A stretch of 64,000 bases of DNA from Actinacidiphila oryziradicis (GTDB taxonomy: Bacteria > Actinomycetota > Actinomycetes > Streptomycetales > Streptomycetaceae), in NCBI RefSeq assembly GCF_005047355.1, contig NZ_SUMC01000007.1, positions 124,001-188,000 on the forward strand. The letters run 5' to 3'. Below are positions 8,948-18,849 of the stretch, piece by piece. The notes beneath the pieces were generated by a model. It saw only the letters and a program-made list of their open reading frames with translations. It was not told the DNA's origin and searched no databases. How positions within the stretch are numbered: position 1 is the first letter of the stretch; each line of letters opens with the position of its first letter. The translations under genes and the position numbers were made by a program.

Positions 8948-10436
8948 CGCAGCTCCCGCACGACCCGTACGTGTACGGTTCTGTCCCTCGCCGACCGGCA
9001 ACCCCCACGTGGGCCTGGTCCGCACAGCCCTGTTCAACTGGGCCTTCGCCCGGCACAACAAGGGCCGCAGCGGCACATTGGTTTTCCGTATCGAGGACAC
9101 CGACGCCGCGCGCGACTCCGAGGAGTCCTACGAGCAGCTCCTGGACGCCATGCGCTGGCTGGGCTTCGACTGGGACGAGGGCCCGGAGGTCGGGGGCCCG
9201 CACGCTCCGTACCGTCAGTCCCAGCGGATGGACATCTACGCGGACGTCGCGCGCCGGCTCCAGGAGGCCGGCTACGCCTACGAGTGCTTCTGCACCACCG
9301 AGGAGCTGGACGCCCGCCGCGACGCCGCCCGTGCCGCCGGCAAGCCGTCCGGCTACGACGGCCACTGCCGCGACCTGACCGCCGAGCAGATCGAGGCGTA
9401 CCGCCGGGAGGGCCGCACGGCGATCGTCCGTTTCCGGATGCCCGACCACCCGATCACCTTCACCGACCTCGTACGCGGAGACATCACCGTCACCCCGGAG
9501 AACGTGCCCGACTACGGCATCGTCCGGGCCAACGGCGCCCCGCTCTACACCCTGGTCAACCCGGTCGACGACGCGCTGATGGAGATCACCCACGTCCTGC
9601 GCGGCGAGGACCTGCTCTCCTCCACCCCGCGCCAGATCGCGCTCTACGCCGCCCTGGCCGAGATCGGCGTCGGCAATGGCACCACGCCGGAATTCGGGCA
9701 CCTGCCCTATGTCATGGGTGAGGGCAACAAGAAGCTCTCCAAGCGCGACCCGCAGTCCTCCCTGAACCTCTACCGGGAGCGCGGCTTCCTGCCCGAGGGC
9801 CTGCTCAACTACCTCTCGCTGCTCGGCTGGTCGCTCTCCGAGGACCGGGACATCTTCTCCATGGACGAGATGGTCGCCGCCTTCGACATCAAGGATGTCG
9901 TCGCCAACCCGGCGCGCTTCGACCTGAAGAAGTGCGAGGCGATCAACGCCGCCCACATCCGCCTGCTGGACGTCAAGGACTTCATCACGGCCTGCGCCCC
10001 CTGGCTGAAGGCGCCCTTCGCCCCCTGGTCCCCGGAGGCGTTCGACCAGGAGGCCTTCGAGGCGCTCGCCCCGCACGCCCAGACCCGGCTCACGGTCCTG
10101 TCCGAGATCACCGCAGGCGTCGACTTCCTCTTCCTCGACGAGCCGGTGGAGGACGAGGTGTCCTGGCAGAAGGCGATGAAGGAGGGCTCGGACGCGCTCC
10201 TGCGCTCCGTCCGCGGCAAATTCGCCGAGGCCGAATGGAACGCCGGGACCCTCAAGGAGGCCGTCCTGGCCGCAGGCGAGGAGCACGGCCTGAAGCTCGG
10301 CAAGGCCCAGGCCCCGGTCCGCGTCGCGGTCACCGGCCGCACCGTGGGCCTGCCGCTCTTCGAGTCGCTCGAAGTCCTCGGCCGCGACCGCACCCTCGCC
10401 CGCCTCGACGCCGCCCTGGCCAAGCTCGGTGGCTGA
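8940..10436 (+). CDS. gltX: Glutamyl-tRNA synthetase
   Basis: Class I aminoacyl-tRNA synthetase charging tRNA-Glu. The HIGH-like motif [10 protein letters not shown] is at residues 17-26 and the KMSKS-like motif KKLSKR near residue 264. The 498-residue length is usual. GTG start at 8940 lies inside the end of the FAH gene. In actinobacteria GltX commonly also charges tRNA-Gln with glutamate for later amidation by GatCAB, so the tRNA-Gln and tRNA-Glu genes shortly downstream make a functionally coherent neighbourhood. Confidence 0.97.
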   Translation: MTSAAPARPVRVRFCPSPTGNPHVGLVRTALFNWAFARHNKGRSGTLVFRIEDTDAARDSEESYEQLLDAMRWLGFDWDEGPEVGGPHAPYRQSQRMDIYADVARRLQEAGYAYECFCTTEELDARRDAARAAGKPSGYDGHCRDLTAEQIEAYRREGRTAIVRFRMPDHPITFTDLVRGDITVTPENVPDYGIVRANGAPLYTLVNPVDDALMEITHVLRGEDLLSSTPRQIALYAALAEIGVGNGTTPEFGHLPYVMGEGNKKLSKRDPQSSLNLYRERGFLPEGLLNYLSLLGWSLSEDRDIFSMDEMVAAFDIKDVVANPARFDLKKCEAINAAHIRLLDVKDFITACAPWLKAPFAPWSPEAFDQEAFEALAPHAQTRLTVLSEITAGVDFLFLDEPVEDEVSWQKAMKEGSDALLRSVRGKFAEAEWNAGTLKEAVLAAGEEHGLKLGKAQAPVRVAVTGRTVGLPLFESLEVLGRDRTLARLDAALAKLGG

Positions 10437-10474
10437 CCGGCCGCAGAGGTCCGCTGGTCTGTAGGGTCGGCGGC

Positions 10475-11200
10475 ATGCCGATCCGCGCTGTCCTCTGGGA
10501 CATCGATGACACCCTCTTCGACTACTCGGGGGCCGAACGCACCGGCGCACTGCGGTACTTCGAGGCCGAGGGCCTGTTGCGCGCGTACGAAAGCGCGGAG
10601 CAGGCCCTCGGTCATTGGCGCGCGGTGATGGAGATCCACTACGACCGTTTCCTGGCCGGCGAGCTGACATTCCCGGAACAGCGCCGCGAACGCGTCCGCG
10701 CGTTTCTGGGACGGCCACTGGCCGACGCCGAGGCGGATGCCTGGTTCGAGGGCTACCGGGTGCATTACGAGGGCGCCGACTGGTCCGCCTTCCCGGATGT
10801 CGTACCGGCTCTGGACGCCCTTACGCCCGCGTACCGGCACGGGGTGCTGTCGAACTCCAGCGTCCTCCAGCAGGACCCCAAGCTCCGGGCCCTGGGGCTG
10901 CGTGACCGCTTCGAGGTGCTGCTCTGCTCCGCGGAACTCGGCCACGCCAAACCCGCGCCGGAGGCGTTCCTCGCGGCCTGCGACGCACTCCGCCTGCCGC
11001 CCCGCGAGGTGGCGTACGTCGGCGACAAGCCGGACATCGACGCGCGCGGCGCGGACGAGGCCGGGCTCACCGGCATCTGGCTGGACCGGGCCCGCACCGG
11101 CGCCGGCCTGCCCGGCCTGCGGATGATCACCGGTCTGGGGCAGCTGCCAGCGCTGCTGGCGGGCGATACCCGTTTTGGAGCGCCGTCACGCATCGGGTAA
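10475..11200 (+). CDS. HAD-superfamily hydrolase
   Basis: 241-residue haloacid dehalogenase-like phosphatase. Motif I DIDDT carries the nucleophile Asp9 and Asp11; motif II is the Ser in GVLSNSS; the Lys is in GHAKPAPEAF; motif III/IV is YVGDKPDIDARGA. The start at ATG 10475 gives the normal beginning (MPIRAVLWDIDD) and leaves a 38-base gap after gltX. The substrate is unknown; the N1-type helical cap suggests a small phosphorylated metabolite. Confidence 0.9.
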   Translation: MPIRAVLWDIDDTLFDYSGAERTGALRYFEAEGLLRAYESAEQALGHWRAVMEIHYDRFLAGELTFPEQRRERVRAFLGRPLADAEADAWFEGYRVHYEGADWSAFPDVVPALDALTPAYRHGVLSNSSVLQQDPKLRALGLRDRFEVLLCSAELGHAKPAPEAFLAACDALRLPPREVAYVGDKPDIDARGADEAGLTGIWLDRARTGAGLPGLRMITGLGQLPALLAGDTRFGAPSRIG

Positions 11201-11291
11201 TGTTCTTCCTGCGCCGCTCGGGCGGGCCGCAGGGCCGGGCCGGGAAGCGCTAACCAAACAAAACCCCACAATATCAGGGGTTGGATTTTGG

Positions 11292-11363
11292 TGGGGTATG
11301 GTGTAATTGGCAACACGGCTGATTCTGGTTCAGTTGTTCTAGGTTCGAGTCCTGGTACCCCAG
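11292..11363 (+). tRNA. tRNA-Gln (CTG)
   Basis: 72 nt cloverleaf with acceptor stem TGGGGTA/TACCCCA, discriminator G and anticodon CTG in loop TTCTGGT. CCA is not encoded. First of two copies. Confidence 0.95.
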
Positions 11364-11382
11364 CGTATTTCGTACAGAGCAA

Positions 11383-11455
11383 GCCCCCGTTGTGTAGCGG
11401 CCTAGCACGCTGCCCTCTCAAGGCAGTAGCGCCGGTTCGAATCCGGTCGGGGGTA
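11383..11455 (+). tRNA. tRNA-Glu (CTC), variant anticodon stem
   Basis: 73 nt cloverleaf with anticodon CTC and T-loop GGTTCGAATCC. Its anticodon stem is CTGCC/GGCAG, whereas the other two copies have CCGCC/GGCGG, a compensated base-pair change. CCA is not encoded. Confidence 0.95.
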
Positions 11456-11481
11456 CTGGTCCCGTAAGGGACTTCGCTAGG

Positions 11482-11554
11482 GCCCCCGTTGTGTAGCGGC
11501 CTAGCACGCCGCCCTCTCAAGGCGGTAGCGCCGGTTCGAATCCGGTCGGGGGTA
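11482..11554 (+). tRNA. tRNA-Glu (CTC)
   Basis: 73 nt, anticodon CTC, anticodon stem CCGCC/GGCGG. It lies 26 bases after the previous tRNA-Glu. Confidence 0.95.
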
Positions 11555-11566
11555 CTTGACATGCCA

Positions 11567-11638
11567 TGGGGTATGGTGTAATTGGCAACACGGCTGATTC
11601 TGGTTCAGTTGTTCTAGGTTCGAGTCCTGGTACCCCAG
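11567..11638 (+). tRNA. tRNA-Gln (CTG), second copy
   Basis: Sequence identical to the copy at 11292-11363, including the flanking spacer that follows it. Confidence 0.95.
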
Positions 11639-11657
11639 CGTATTTCGTACAGAGCAA

Positions 11658-11730
11658 GCCCCCGTTGTGTAGCGGCCTAGCACGCCGCCCTCTCAAGGCG
11701 GTAGCGCCGGTTCGAATCCGGTCGGGGGTA
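11658..11730 (+). tRNA. tRNA-Glu (CTC), third copy
   Basis: 73 nt, anticodon CTC, identical to the copy at 11482-11554. Last gene of the array, followed directly by a strong hairpin. Confidence 0.95.
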
Positions 11731-11738
11731 CGTAAGCG

Positions 11739-11768
11739 AATGGCCCGGCGCGAAGGCGCCGGGCCATT
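11739..11768. terminator. Bidirectional hairpin terminator between tRNA array and ndgR
   Basis: Perfect 13-bp stem with GAAG loop. It follows the last tRNA by eight bases and is 22 bases from the ndgR stop on the other strand, so it can serve both transcripts. Confidence 0.85.
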
Positions 11769-11789
11769 GTGCTTTGTACGGGCTCAGGC

Positions 11790-12506
11790 TCAGCCGTTGC
11801 GGCGAAGCGCTTCGCTGAGCCGGCCGGCCGCGTCGATGATCGCCTGGGCGTGCATACGCCCGGGGTGCCGGGTGAGGCGCTCGATGGGCCCGGAGACGGA
11901 CACAGCGGCGACAACGCGGTTGGAGGGCCCGCGCACGGGCGCCGACACCGACGCCACGCCCGGCTCGCGCTCGCCGATGGACTGGGCCCAGCCCCGTCGC
12001 CGTACGCCGGAAAGAGCCGTAGCCGTGAAACGGGCGCCCTGGAGCCCGCGGTGCAACCGCTCCGGCTCCTCCCAGGCGAGCAGGACCTGGGCGGCGGACC
12101 CGGCCTTCATCGGAAGGGTGGAGCCGACGGGCACCGTGTCCCGCAGCCCGGACAACCGCTCCGCCGCGGCGACGCAGATCCGCATGTCCCCTTGGCGCCG
12201 GTAGAGCTGGGCGCTTTCTCCGGTAACGTCACGCAAATGGGTAAGTACCGGCCCGGCGGTGGCGAGCAGCCGGTCCTCGCCGGCCGCCGCGGCGAGTTCG
12301 GAGAGCCGGGGGCCGAGGATGAAGCGGCCCTGCATGTCGCGGGCGACCATGCGGTGGTGCTCCAGGGCAACCGCGAGGCGGTGGGCGGTCGGCCGGGCGA
12401 GGCCCGTGGCGCCTACGAGTCCGGCCAGGGTGGCCGGGCCGGACTCCAGTGCGCTGAGCACCAGAGCCGCCTTGTCGAGAACGCCGACGCCACTAGAGTT
12501 GTCCAT
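11790..12506 (-). CDS. ndgR: IclR-family regulator NdgR
   Basis: 238-residue IclR-family transcription factor. An N-terminal winged helix-turn-helix (about residues 8-65, LAGLVGATGLARPTAHR as the HTH) precedes the IclR effector domain. Homologues next to leuCD (NdgR in Streptomyces, LtbR in corynebacteria) regulate leucine and other amino-acid genes. The start at 12506 gives the characteristic MDNSSGVGVLDKAALVL; no clear ribosome site precedes it, so a very short leader is possible. It is transcribed away from leuC, with about 160 bases between them for shared control. Confidence 0.93.
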   Translation of the reverse strand: MDNSSGVGVLDKAALVLSALESGPATLAGLVGATGLARPTAHRLAVALEHHRMVARDMQGRFILGPRLSELAAAAGEDRLLATAGPVLTHLRDVTGESAQLYRRQGDMRICVAAAERLSGLRDTVPVGSTLPMKAGSAAQVLLAWEEPERLHRGLQGARFTATALSGVRRRGWAQSIGEREPGVASVSAPVRGPSNRVVAAVSVSGPIERLTRHPGRMHAQAIIDAAGRLSEALRRNG

Positions 12507-12521
12507 GCAACGATACTCGCG

Positions 12522-12536
12522 TCTCACTCTGTGAAA
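12522..12536. promoter_or_regulatory. Candidate operator in the ndgR-leuC intergenic region
   Basis: TCTCAC-TCT-GTGAAA, a near-perfect inverted repeat 16 bases upstream of the ndgR start and between the divergent genes. Location fits an IclR-type autoregulatory site; the assignment is inference. Confidence 0.3.
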
Positions 12537-12669
12537 CGCAAGTCCAATTTTCCGGGTAACGCGTCAGGCTGGTAGGCGACAAGGTCGCAGTGGCCTCCCT
12601 TACGAGGGGACCGGCCCGCCGCGGCACCGTACGAGTTGGCCGGCAGTGCGGCCGGTCGGAGGGACAGCG

Positions 12670-14082
<1,413 letters not shown>

Positions 14083-14087
14083 GCGTC

Positions 14088-14681
14088 ATGGAAGCTTTCA
14101 CCACACACACCGGCCGGGTTGTACCCCTGCGCCGCAGCAACGCCGACACCGACCAGATCATCCCGGCCCACTGGCTGAAGAAGGTCACCCGCAACGGCTT
14201 CGAGGACGGCCTCTTCGAGGCCTGGCGCAAGGACCCGGCCTTCATCCTCAACCAGCCCGAGCGCGCGGGCGCCACCGTGCTGATCGCCGGCCCCGACTTC
14301 GGCACCGGCTCCTCCCGCGAGCACGCGGTGTGGGCGCTGCAGAACTACGGCTTCAAGGCCGTGATCTCGTCCCGCTTCGCCGACATCTTCCGTGGCAATT
14401 CACTGAAGAACGGCCTGCTCACGGTGATCCTCCCGCAGGAGACCGTCGAACAGCTCTGGAAGATCACGGAAGGCGACCCGGCCGCCGAGATCACCGTCGA
14501 CCTCGTCGCCCGCGAGGTCCGTGCCGAGGGCATCACCGCCCCGTTCGAACTGGACGACAACGCCCGCTGGCGGCTTCTGGAAGGCCTGGACGACATCAGC
14601 CTCACGCTGGGATACGAGCCCGACATCGCCGCGTACGAGGCCAAGCGTCCGGCGTACAAGCCACAGACGGTGCAGGCCTGA
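14088..14681 (+). CDS. leuD: 3-isopropylmalate dehydratase small subunit
   Basis: 197-residue swivel domain subunit partnering LeuC. The signature [11 protein letters not shown] and a typical N-terminus ([20 protein letters not shown]) are present. It is co-transcribed with leuC and followed by a strong hairpin at 14705. Confidence 0.97.
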   Translation: MEAFTTHTGRVVPLRRSNADTDQIIPAHWLKKVTRNGFEDGLFEAWRKDPAFILNQPERAGATVLIAGPDFGTGSSREHAVWALQNYGFKAVISSRFADIFRGNSLKNGLLTVILPQETVEQLWKITEGDPAAEITVDLVAREVRAEGITAPFELDDNARWRLLEGLDDISLTLGYEPDIAAYEAKRPAYKPQTVQA

Positions 14682-14704
14682 GGGTCTTCCGGCCCGCACG
14701 TCCT

Positions 14705-14739
14705 CGTAGCGCCCCCGCCCTATGGCGTGGGGCGCTACG
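14705..14739 (+). terminator. Terminator of leuCD
   Basis: Perfect 11-bp stem (CGTAGCGCCCC / GGGGCGCTACG) with a 13-base loop, starting 24 bases after the leuD stop. Confidence 0.8.
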
Positions 14740-14896
14740 TCGCGTTTGCGCCTGCCCGGTCCGGGCAGTTCGCCACCGGCTTGGTGACCGCCCCCGGAAC
14801 AGGTGACTGACTGTGCTGGGCCGCTACGCTTCGTACGCGCACCAGGATCGCATTCCCTCTGACCTGAAGGGCAGGATTCCCTTGTGGAGGAGAGAG

Positions 14897-15130
14897 ATGG
14901 AACGCGATGAGGGGCTCGAGCTGTACGGGCTCCTCGCCGCCCGGCTGAAGCAGGCACACACCCGAGTGGCGGGTCTGCAAGTGACCGATGAAGTCCGGGT
15001 CCAGTTGAGCCGCAGACTGCTCGTCATCACGGCGGCCGCGAAACGTGATCTCCCGGCTGCGGCAAGGCGTCTGGACGCTCTGATGAAGGACCTGGAGGAA
15101 GGCCGGCTCCCCGACGAAGGAAGTCCCTGA
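14897..15130 (+). CDS. Small conserved actinobacterial protein, function unknown
   Basis: 77-residue, highly charged, probably all-helical protein. ATG 14897 is chosen because GGAGGAGAGAG lies just before it; the frame remains open upstream but has no other good start. Arg/Lys/Ala-rich helices (RLKQAHTRVAGL, LLVITAAAKRDLPAAARRLD) suggest protein or nucleic-acid contact. It sits alone between leuCD and hupS; I recall a similar small gene there in other Streptomyces. Confidence 0.75.
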   Translation: MERDEGLELYGLLAARLKQAHTRVAGLQVTDEVRVQLSRRLLVITAAAKRDLPAAARRLDALMKDLEEGRLPDEGSP

Positions 15131-15252
15131 GAGCCGAGTTCGTTGCGGCACAAGGGTGATTCGCCCGTTTCGTATTTGATTTGCGGTATATATCCGCCTA
15201 ACGTGCGAAAAAGCCCGAACTCATTCGCCGGGCAAGTTCCGAAGGGGAAGAC

Positions 15253-15861
15253 GTGAACAAGGCGCAGCTCGTTGAAGCGATTGCCGACAAGCTCGGCGGC
15301 CGCCAGAACGCCGCAGAAGCGGTGGACGCGGTTCTGGACGCCATCGTCCGTGCGGTTGTCGGCGGTGACCGGGTCTCGGTCACAGGTTTCGGATCGTTCG
15401 AGAAGGTGGAGCGTCCCGCCCGCTACGCCCGCAACCCCCAGACCGGGGAGCGGGTCCGGGTCAAGAAGACCTCCGTGCCGCGATTCCGTGCCGGCCAGGG
15501 CTTCAAAGACCTGGTCAGCGGGACAAAGAAGCTCCCCAGGGGCGGCGAGGTCTCGGTGAAGAAGGCCCCCAAGGGCAGCCTCACCGGCGGCGTTACCGCC
15601 AAGGCCACGACCAAGAAGGCGGCCGCGAAGAAGACCACGGCGGCCAGGAAGACCGCCGCCAAGAAGGCCACTCCGGCAAAGCAGACCGCCGCGAAGCAGA
15701 CCACGGCCGCCAAGAAGACCTCCGCGGTCAAGAAGACCGCGGCCGCGAAGAAGACCACCACCAAGAAGGCCGCCGCGAGGAAGACCTCGCCGGCCAAGAA
15801 GGCGCCTGGCAAGACAGCCGGGCGCAAGACCACCCCCAAACGGGCCGCCGCCAGTAGGTAA
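15253..15861 (+). CDS. hupS: HU-family nucleoid protein with histone H1-like tail (HupS)
   Basis: 202-residue DNA-binding protein. Residues 1-93 form a normal HU domain (MNKAQLVEAIADKLGG; GFGSFEKVERPARYARNP). The remaining half is a Lys/Ala/Thr tail of KKTxAAKK-type repeats, resembling eukaryotic histone H1. In Streptomyces this two-part protein is HupS, active in sporulation-stage nucleoid compaction. GTG start with a purine-rich upstream. The A/T-rich leader at about 15160-15210 probably holds its promoter. Confidence 0.95.
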   Translation: MNKAQLVEAIADKLGGRQNAAEAVDAVLDAIVRAVVGGDRVSVTGFGSFEKVERPARYARNPQTGERVRVKKTSVPRFRAGQGFKDLVSGTKKLPRGGEVSVKKAPKGSLTGGVTAKATTKKAAAKKTTAARKTAAKKATPAKQTAAKQTTAAKKTSAVKKTAAAKKTTTKKAAARKTSPAKKAPGKTAGRKTTPKRAAASR

Positions 15862-15882
15862 CCCGCCTACCAGAGGCCGCGA

Positions 15883-15914
15883 CGGGCCGGGTTCCCTCCG
15901 GGGAGCCCGGCCCG
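15883..15914. terminator. Terminator between convergent hupS and the small minus-strand gene
   Basis: Stem of 13/14 pairs (CGGGCCGGG paired with CCCGGCCCG) with TCCG loop, starting 22 bases after the hupS stop. Confidence 0.75.
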
Positions 15915-15948
15915 CGCCATTGCGTCCGGAGACCAGGAGGCTTCGCCC

Positions 15949-16167
15949 TTACGCCCCCGGGTCCGGGAACGTCTGCAGCGTCACGAACACCACCCTGCGC
16001 CCCGGCCCCGACCCCTCGGTGCGGATCCGCACCCGCTGCCCCGGCCGCAGCAGCCGCAAGCCCCCCGCGTCGAAGGCCGCCGCGTCGAACGGCAGTGGGG
16101 TCCCGTCGTCGAGCAGCACACTGCCGCCACGGGTCTCGGGATCGTAGGTGTACGAGGTCGCCTGCAT
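15949..16167 (-). CDS. Small conserved protein, possibly cold-shock/OB-like
   Basis: 72-residue protein starting at ATG 16167 (MQATSYTYDPETRGG). The alternating hydrophobic pattern (GSVLLDDGTPLPFD, LRPGQRVRIRT, RRVVFVTLQTF) suggests a small beta-barrel and is reminiscent of cold-shock domains, but RNA-binding motifs are not clearly present. It is convergent with hupS. The longer frame upstream of 16167 is not needed. Function unknown. Confidence 0.7.
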   Translation of the reverse strand: MQATSYTYDPETRGGSVLLDDGTPLPFDAAAFDAGGLRLLRPGQRVRIRTEGSGPGRRVVFVTLQTFPDPGA

Positions 16168-16258
16168 ACGGCCAGCGTAGTAGGGCTGCGGCAGGCACGA
16201 TCCCGTCCGTCCTGCCAAGGAGGGCCGAGCGGCTCGCCCGGCGCCGTCGGCAGGCCGC

Positions 16259-16343
16259 CCCAGGCCCTGTCCGGCAAATCCTGCCTGCACCGCGGGGGCC
16301 CGCCCGCCGGCCGGCCGGCGCTATTTGTCGGACAGGGCCTGGG
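16259..16343. repeat. Inverted repeat (MITE-like or terminator) at the cofC 3' end
   Basis: Two 21-base arms (16259-16279 and 16323-16343) are inverted copies with one mismatch; the outer core is CCCAGGCCCTGTCCG. They enclose 43 very GC-rich bases. The right arm codes for the last residues of CofC, and the stop codon lies at its inner edge. It could be a small mobile element or a terminator. Confidence 0.7.
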
Positions 16344-16992
16344 AATGCCCGGCGATCGATGGCAGCGGCATCAGCGCCGCTGTGTACCGGCCCACGCCGA
16401 GTGCCAGGGCCGCGCGTAGGTCGTCGGCGGTGTCGACGTCACGCCGTGCGGAGTCCACGCCGGTCAGCGTGATCTCCCGCGCGCCCGAGGCACGATGGCG
16501 GGCCCGGGAGGGGCCGCCGAAGGCCGGGGCGAGGGCGGTTCCGGGGGCGGCGCAGAGCAGCGTGGTGCCCAGGTCCGCGGCGTCGGCCAGGAACGCCCGC
16601 CCGGGGCCCGCCGAGGCGGCGTCCAGCACGCGCGTCAATTCGGCGGGCCGCAGCGCCGGGAGATCGGCGTTCAGGGCCGCCACGGGGGTGTCAGGGCGAT
16701 CGCGGCGCACCCACAGGGCGCCGTGCGCGAGCGCCGCGTTGAGCCCGGCGGCCGGGGTGTCGGCGACGACACGGGCGCCGAGCGCGGCGAGCTGCGCCCC
16801 GGCGAGCGGGTCGTCGGTGACCACAGTCACACTTCCGACCGCCCGGCAGTTCAACGCGGCGGTCACCGTGTCCTTGGCGAACGCCAGCGCGAGCCCGGGC
16901 AGCACCGGCCCGGCCGCGCTGGCCAGACGGCTCTTGGCGAGGGCGAGCGGTTTGAGCGGCACGACGAGGGACCACATCACGATTGGCAGCAC
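16321..16992 (-). CDS. cofC: Phosphoenolpyruvate/2-phospholactate guanylyltransferase (F420 synthesis)
   Basis: 223-residue nucleotidyltransferase of the CofC/FbiD family, which joins GMP to phospholactate or phosphoenolpyruvate in coenzyme F420 biosynthesis; actinobacterial enzymes are reported to prefer phosphoenolpyruvate. Visible signatures are VVPLKPLALAKSRL at the start, VVTDDP, ALNADLPAL and the DVDTADDL end motif. The last residues (GHSQALSDK) are encoded by an inverted-repeat arm, so the C-terminus may differ from close homologues. It is divergent from the acyltransferase gene. Confidence 0.9.
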   Translation of the reverse strand: MLPIVMWSLVVPLKPLALAKSRLASAAGPVLPGLALAFAKDTVTAALNCRAVGSVTVVTDDPLAGAQLAALGARVVADTPAAGLNAALAHGALWVRRDRPDTPVAALNADLPALRPAELTRVLDAASAGPGRAFLADAADLGTTLLCAAPGTALAPAFGGPSRARHRASGAREITLTGVDSARRDVDTADDLRAALALGVGRYTAALMPLPSIAGHSQALSDK

Positions 16993-17122
16993 TGCTCCAT
17001 TGTGCTTGCCCCCGCCTGAGGTACCGCTCTACGCCCTGGCGTTACGGTGGGCGTACCGGCGACACTTGTGCCGCCGCACGGGTACGCGCGTGCCGCGCCA
17101 CAGCTACGAGGAGGATGTCCTG

Positions 17123-17839
17123 GTGTCCCGCCGCAGAATCGGCTTCTGGTACCGCCTGGCGGCCGTCATCGCGAAACCGCCGCTCCTTGTGTTCTTCAAG
17201 CGGGACTGGCGCGGAATGGAGAACATTCCTGCCGACGGCGGATTCATCACCGCGGTGAACCACAACTCCCACCTCGACCCCTTGTCGTACGGGCATTTCC
17301 AGTACAACACCGGACGCGTCCCGCGTCTTCTCGCCAAGGCCGGCCTCTTCAAGATCCCGTTCATCGGCATGATGCTGCGCGGCACCGGCCAGATCCCCGT
17401 GTACCGGGAGTCCAGCGACGCCGCCAACGCCTTCCGCGCCGCGGTCGACGCCCTCAACTCCGGCGAGTGCGTCGTCTTCTACCCCGAGGGCACCCTCACC
17501 CGTGACCCGGACCTGTGGCCGATGACCGGCAAGACCGGCGTCGCCCGGCTCGCGCTGCTCAGCAAGGCACCGGTGATCCCGGTCGCGCAGTGGGGCGCCC
17601 ATGAGGCGATGCCGCCGTACGAGAAGCTGCATCTCTTCCCCCGCAAGACCCTCAGGGTGCTCGCCGGACCTCCGGTGGACCTCTCCGCCTTCTACGGTCT
17701 CGAACCCACCGCCGAAGTGCTGCGCGAAGCCACCGACGTCATCATGGACGCGGTGACCGAGCACCTCGCCGAATTGCGCGGCGAGCCCGCGCCCACCGAG
17801 CGTTACGACCTCCGCAGGGCGAAGAAGGGCCTCAAGTGA
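17123..17839 (+). CDS. 1-acyl-glycerol-3-phosphate acyltransferase family protein
   Basis: 238-residue PlsC-family acyltransferase for phospholipid synthesis. The HX4D motif is in NHNSHLD and the second motif is YPEGTLTRD; an amphipathic N-terminus suits peripheral membrane attachment. GTG 17123 is preferred because GAGGAGG ends nine bases before it. The stop overlaps the gpsA start by four bases, so acyltransferase and glycerol-3-phosphate supply are coupled. Confidence 0.92.
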   Translation: MSRRRIGFWYRLAAVIAKPPLLVFFKRDWRGMENIPADGGFITAVNHNSHLDPLSYGHFQYNTGRVPRLLAKAGLFKIPFIGMMLRGTGQIPVYRESSDAANAFRAAVDALNSGECVVFYPEGTLTRDPDLWPMTGKTGVARLALLSKAPVIPVAQWGAHEAMPPYEKLHLFPRKTLRVLAGPPVDLSAFYGLEPTAEVLREATDVIMDAVTEHLAELRGEPAPTERYDLRRAKKGLK

Positions 17840-18837
17840 CAACTCGTTGCGCGGTCTACGGAACCGGCTCCTGGGGCACCGCCTTCGCGATGGTGCTCGC
17901 CGACGCCGGCGCCCAGGTGACCATGTGGGGCCGTCGCCCTGATGTGGTGGACGCGATCAACACCGGCCGTACCAACCCGGACTACTTCCCCGGCGTCGAA
18001 CTCCCCGACACCGTACGGGCCACCACCGACCCGGCGGCGGCCGCCCGTGACGCCGAGTTCGTGTTCCTCTCCGTACCGTCCCAGACGCTGCGCGGCAACC
18101 TTGCGCAGTGGGCGCCGTTGCTGCCCCCGGACTCTGTGCTGGTCAGCCTGATGAAGGGGATCGAACTCGGCACGGCCAAGCGGATGAGCGAGGTCATCGA
18201 GGAGGTCGCCAAGGCCGGCCCGGACCGGATCGCGGTTCTCTCCGGACCCAACCTCGCCAAGGAGATAGCGGCCCGCCAGCCCGCCGCCTCGGTTGTCGCC
18301 TGCCATGACGAAGCGGTGGCCCGTAGGCTGCAGGCCACCTGCCACACCGGGTACTTCCGCCCGTACACCAACACCGATGTGATCGGCTGCGAGCTCGGCG
18401 GCGCGGTCAAGAATGTGATCGGGCTCGCCGTCGGCATCGCCGACGGCATGGGCCTCGGCGACAACACCAAGGCCTTGCTGATCACCCGCGGCCTCGCCGA
18501 GACCACCCGGCTCGGCGTCGCCATGGGCGCCGACCCGCTCACCTTCTCCGGCCTTGCGGGCCTCGGCGACCTCGTTGCCACCTGTTCGTCGCCGCTGTCG
18601 CGCAACCACACCTTCGGTACGAACCTCGGCCGCGGCATGACCCTGGAGCAGACCATCGCCGTCACCAGGCAGACCGCCGAGGGCGTCAAGTCCTGCGAGT
18701 CGGTGGCCGATCTGGCCCGCCGCTACGGGGTCGACATGCCGATCACAGACACGGTCGTGGACATCGTGCACAACGGCAAACAGCCCGCCGTGGCCGTCAA
18801 GGACCTGATGTCACGTTCTGCGAAGTCCGAACGGTAA
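17836..18837 (+). CDS. gpsA: Glycerol-3-phosphate dehydrogenase [NAD(P)+]
   Basis: 333-residue enzyme reducing dihydroxyacetone phosphate to glycerol-3-phosphate for phospholipid synthesis. The dinucleotide motif [10 protein letters not shown] is at residues 10-19; [13 protein letters not shown] and [13 protein letters not shown] are family signatures. It overlaps the acyltransferase gene by GTGA and is followed 12 bases later by ddl. Confidence 0.97.
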   Translation: MTTRCAVYGTGSWGTAFAMVLADAGAQVTMWGRRPDVVDAINTGRTNPDYFPGVELPDTVRATTDPAAAARDAEFVFLSVPSQTLRGNLAQWAPLLPPDSVLVSLMKGIELGTAKRMSEVIEEVAKAGPDRIAVLSGPNLAKEIAARQPAASVVACHDEAVARRLQATCHTGYFRPYTNTDVIGCELGGAVKNVIGLAVGIADGMGLGDNTKALLITRGLAETTRLGVAMGADPLTFSGLAGLGDLVATCSSPLSRNHTFGTNLGRGMTLEQTIAVTRQTAEGVKSCESVADLARRYGVDMPITDTVVDIVHNGKQPAVAVKDLMSRSAKSER

Positions 18838-18849
18838 GGTCAACGCGAC

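Larger units (their letters stand above)
11292..11730 (+). repeat. Duplicated tRNA-Gln/spacer/tRNA-Glu unit
   Basis: Two 164-bp units (11292-11455 and 11567-11730), each tRNA-Gln, an identical 19-base spacer and tRNA-Glu, flank an additional tRNA-Glu. They differ only at the compensated pair in the tRNA-Glu anticodon stem. Confidence 0.9.

Noticed and set aside
12528..12669. Leucine leader peptide/attenuator for leuC
   Set aside because: No short frame with Leu runs and no competing stems were seen.
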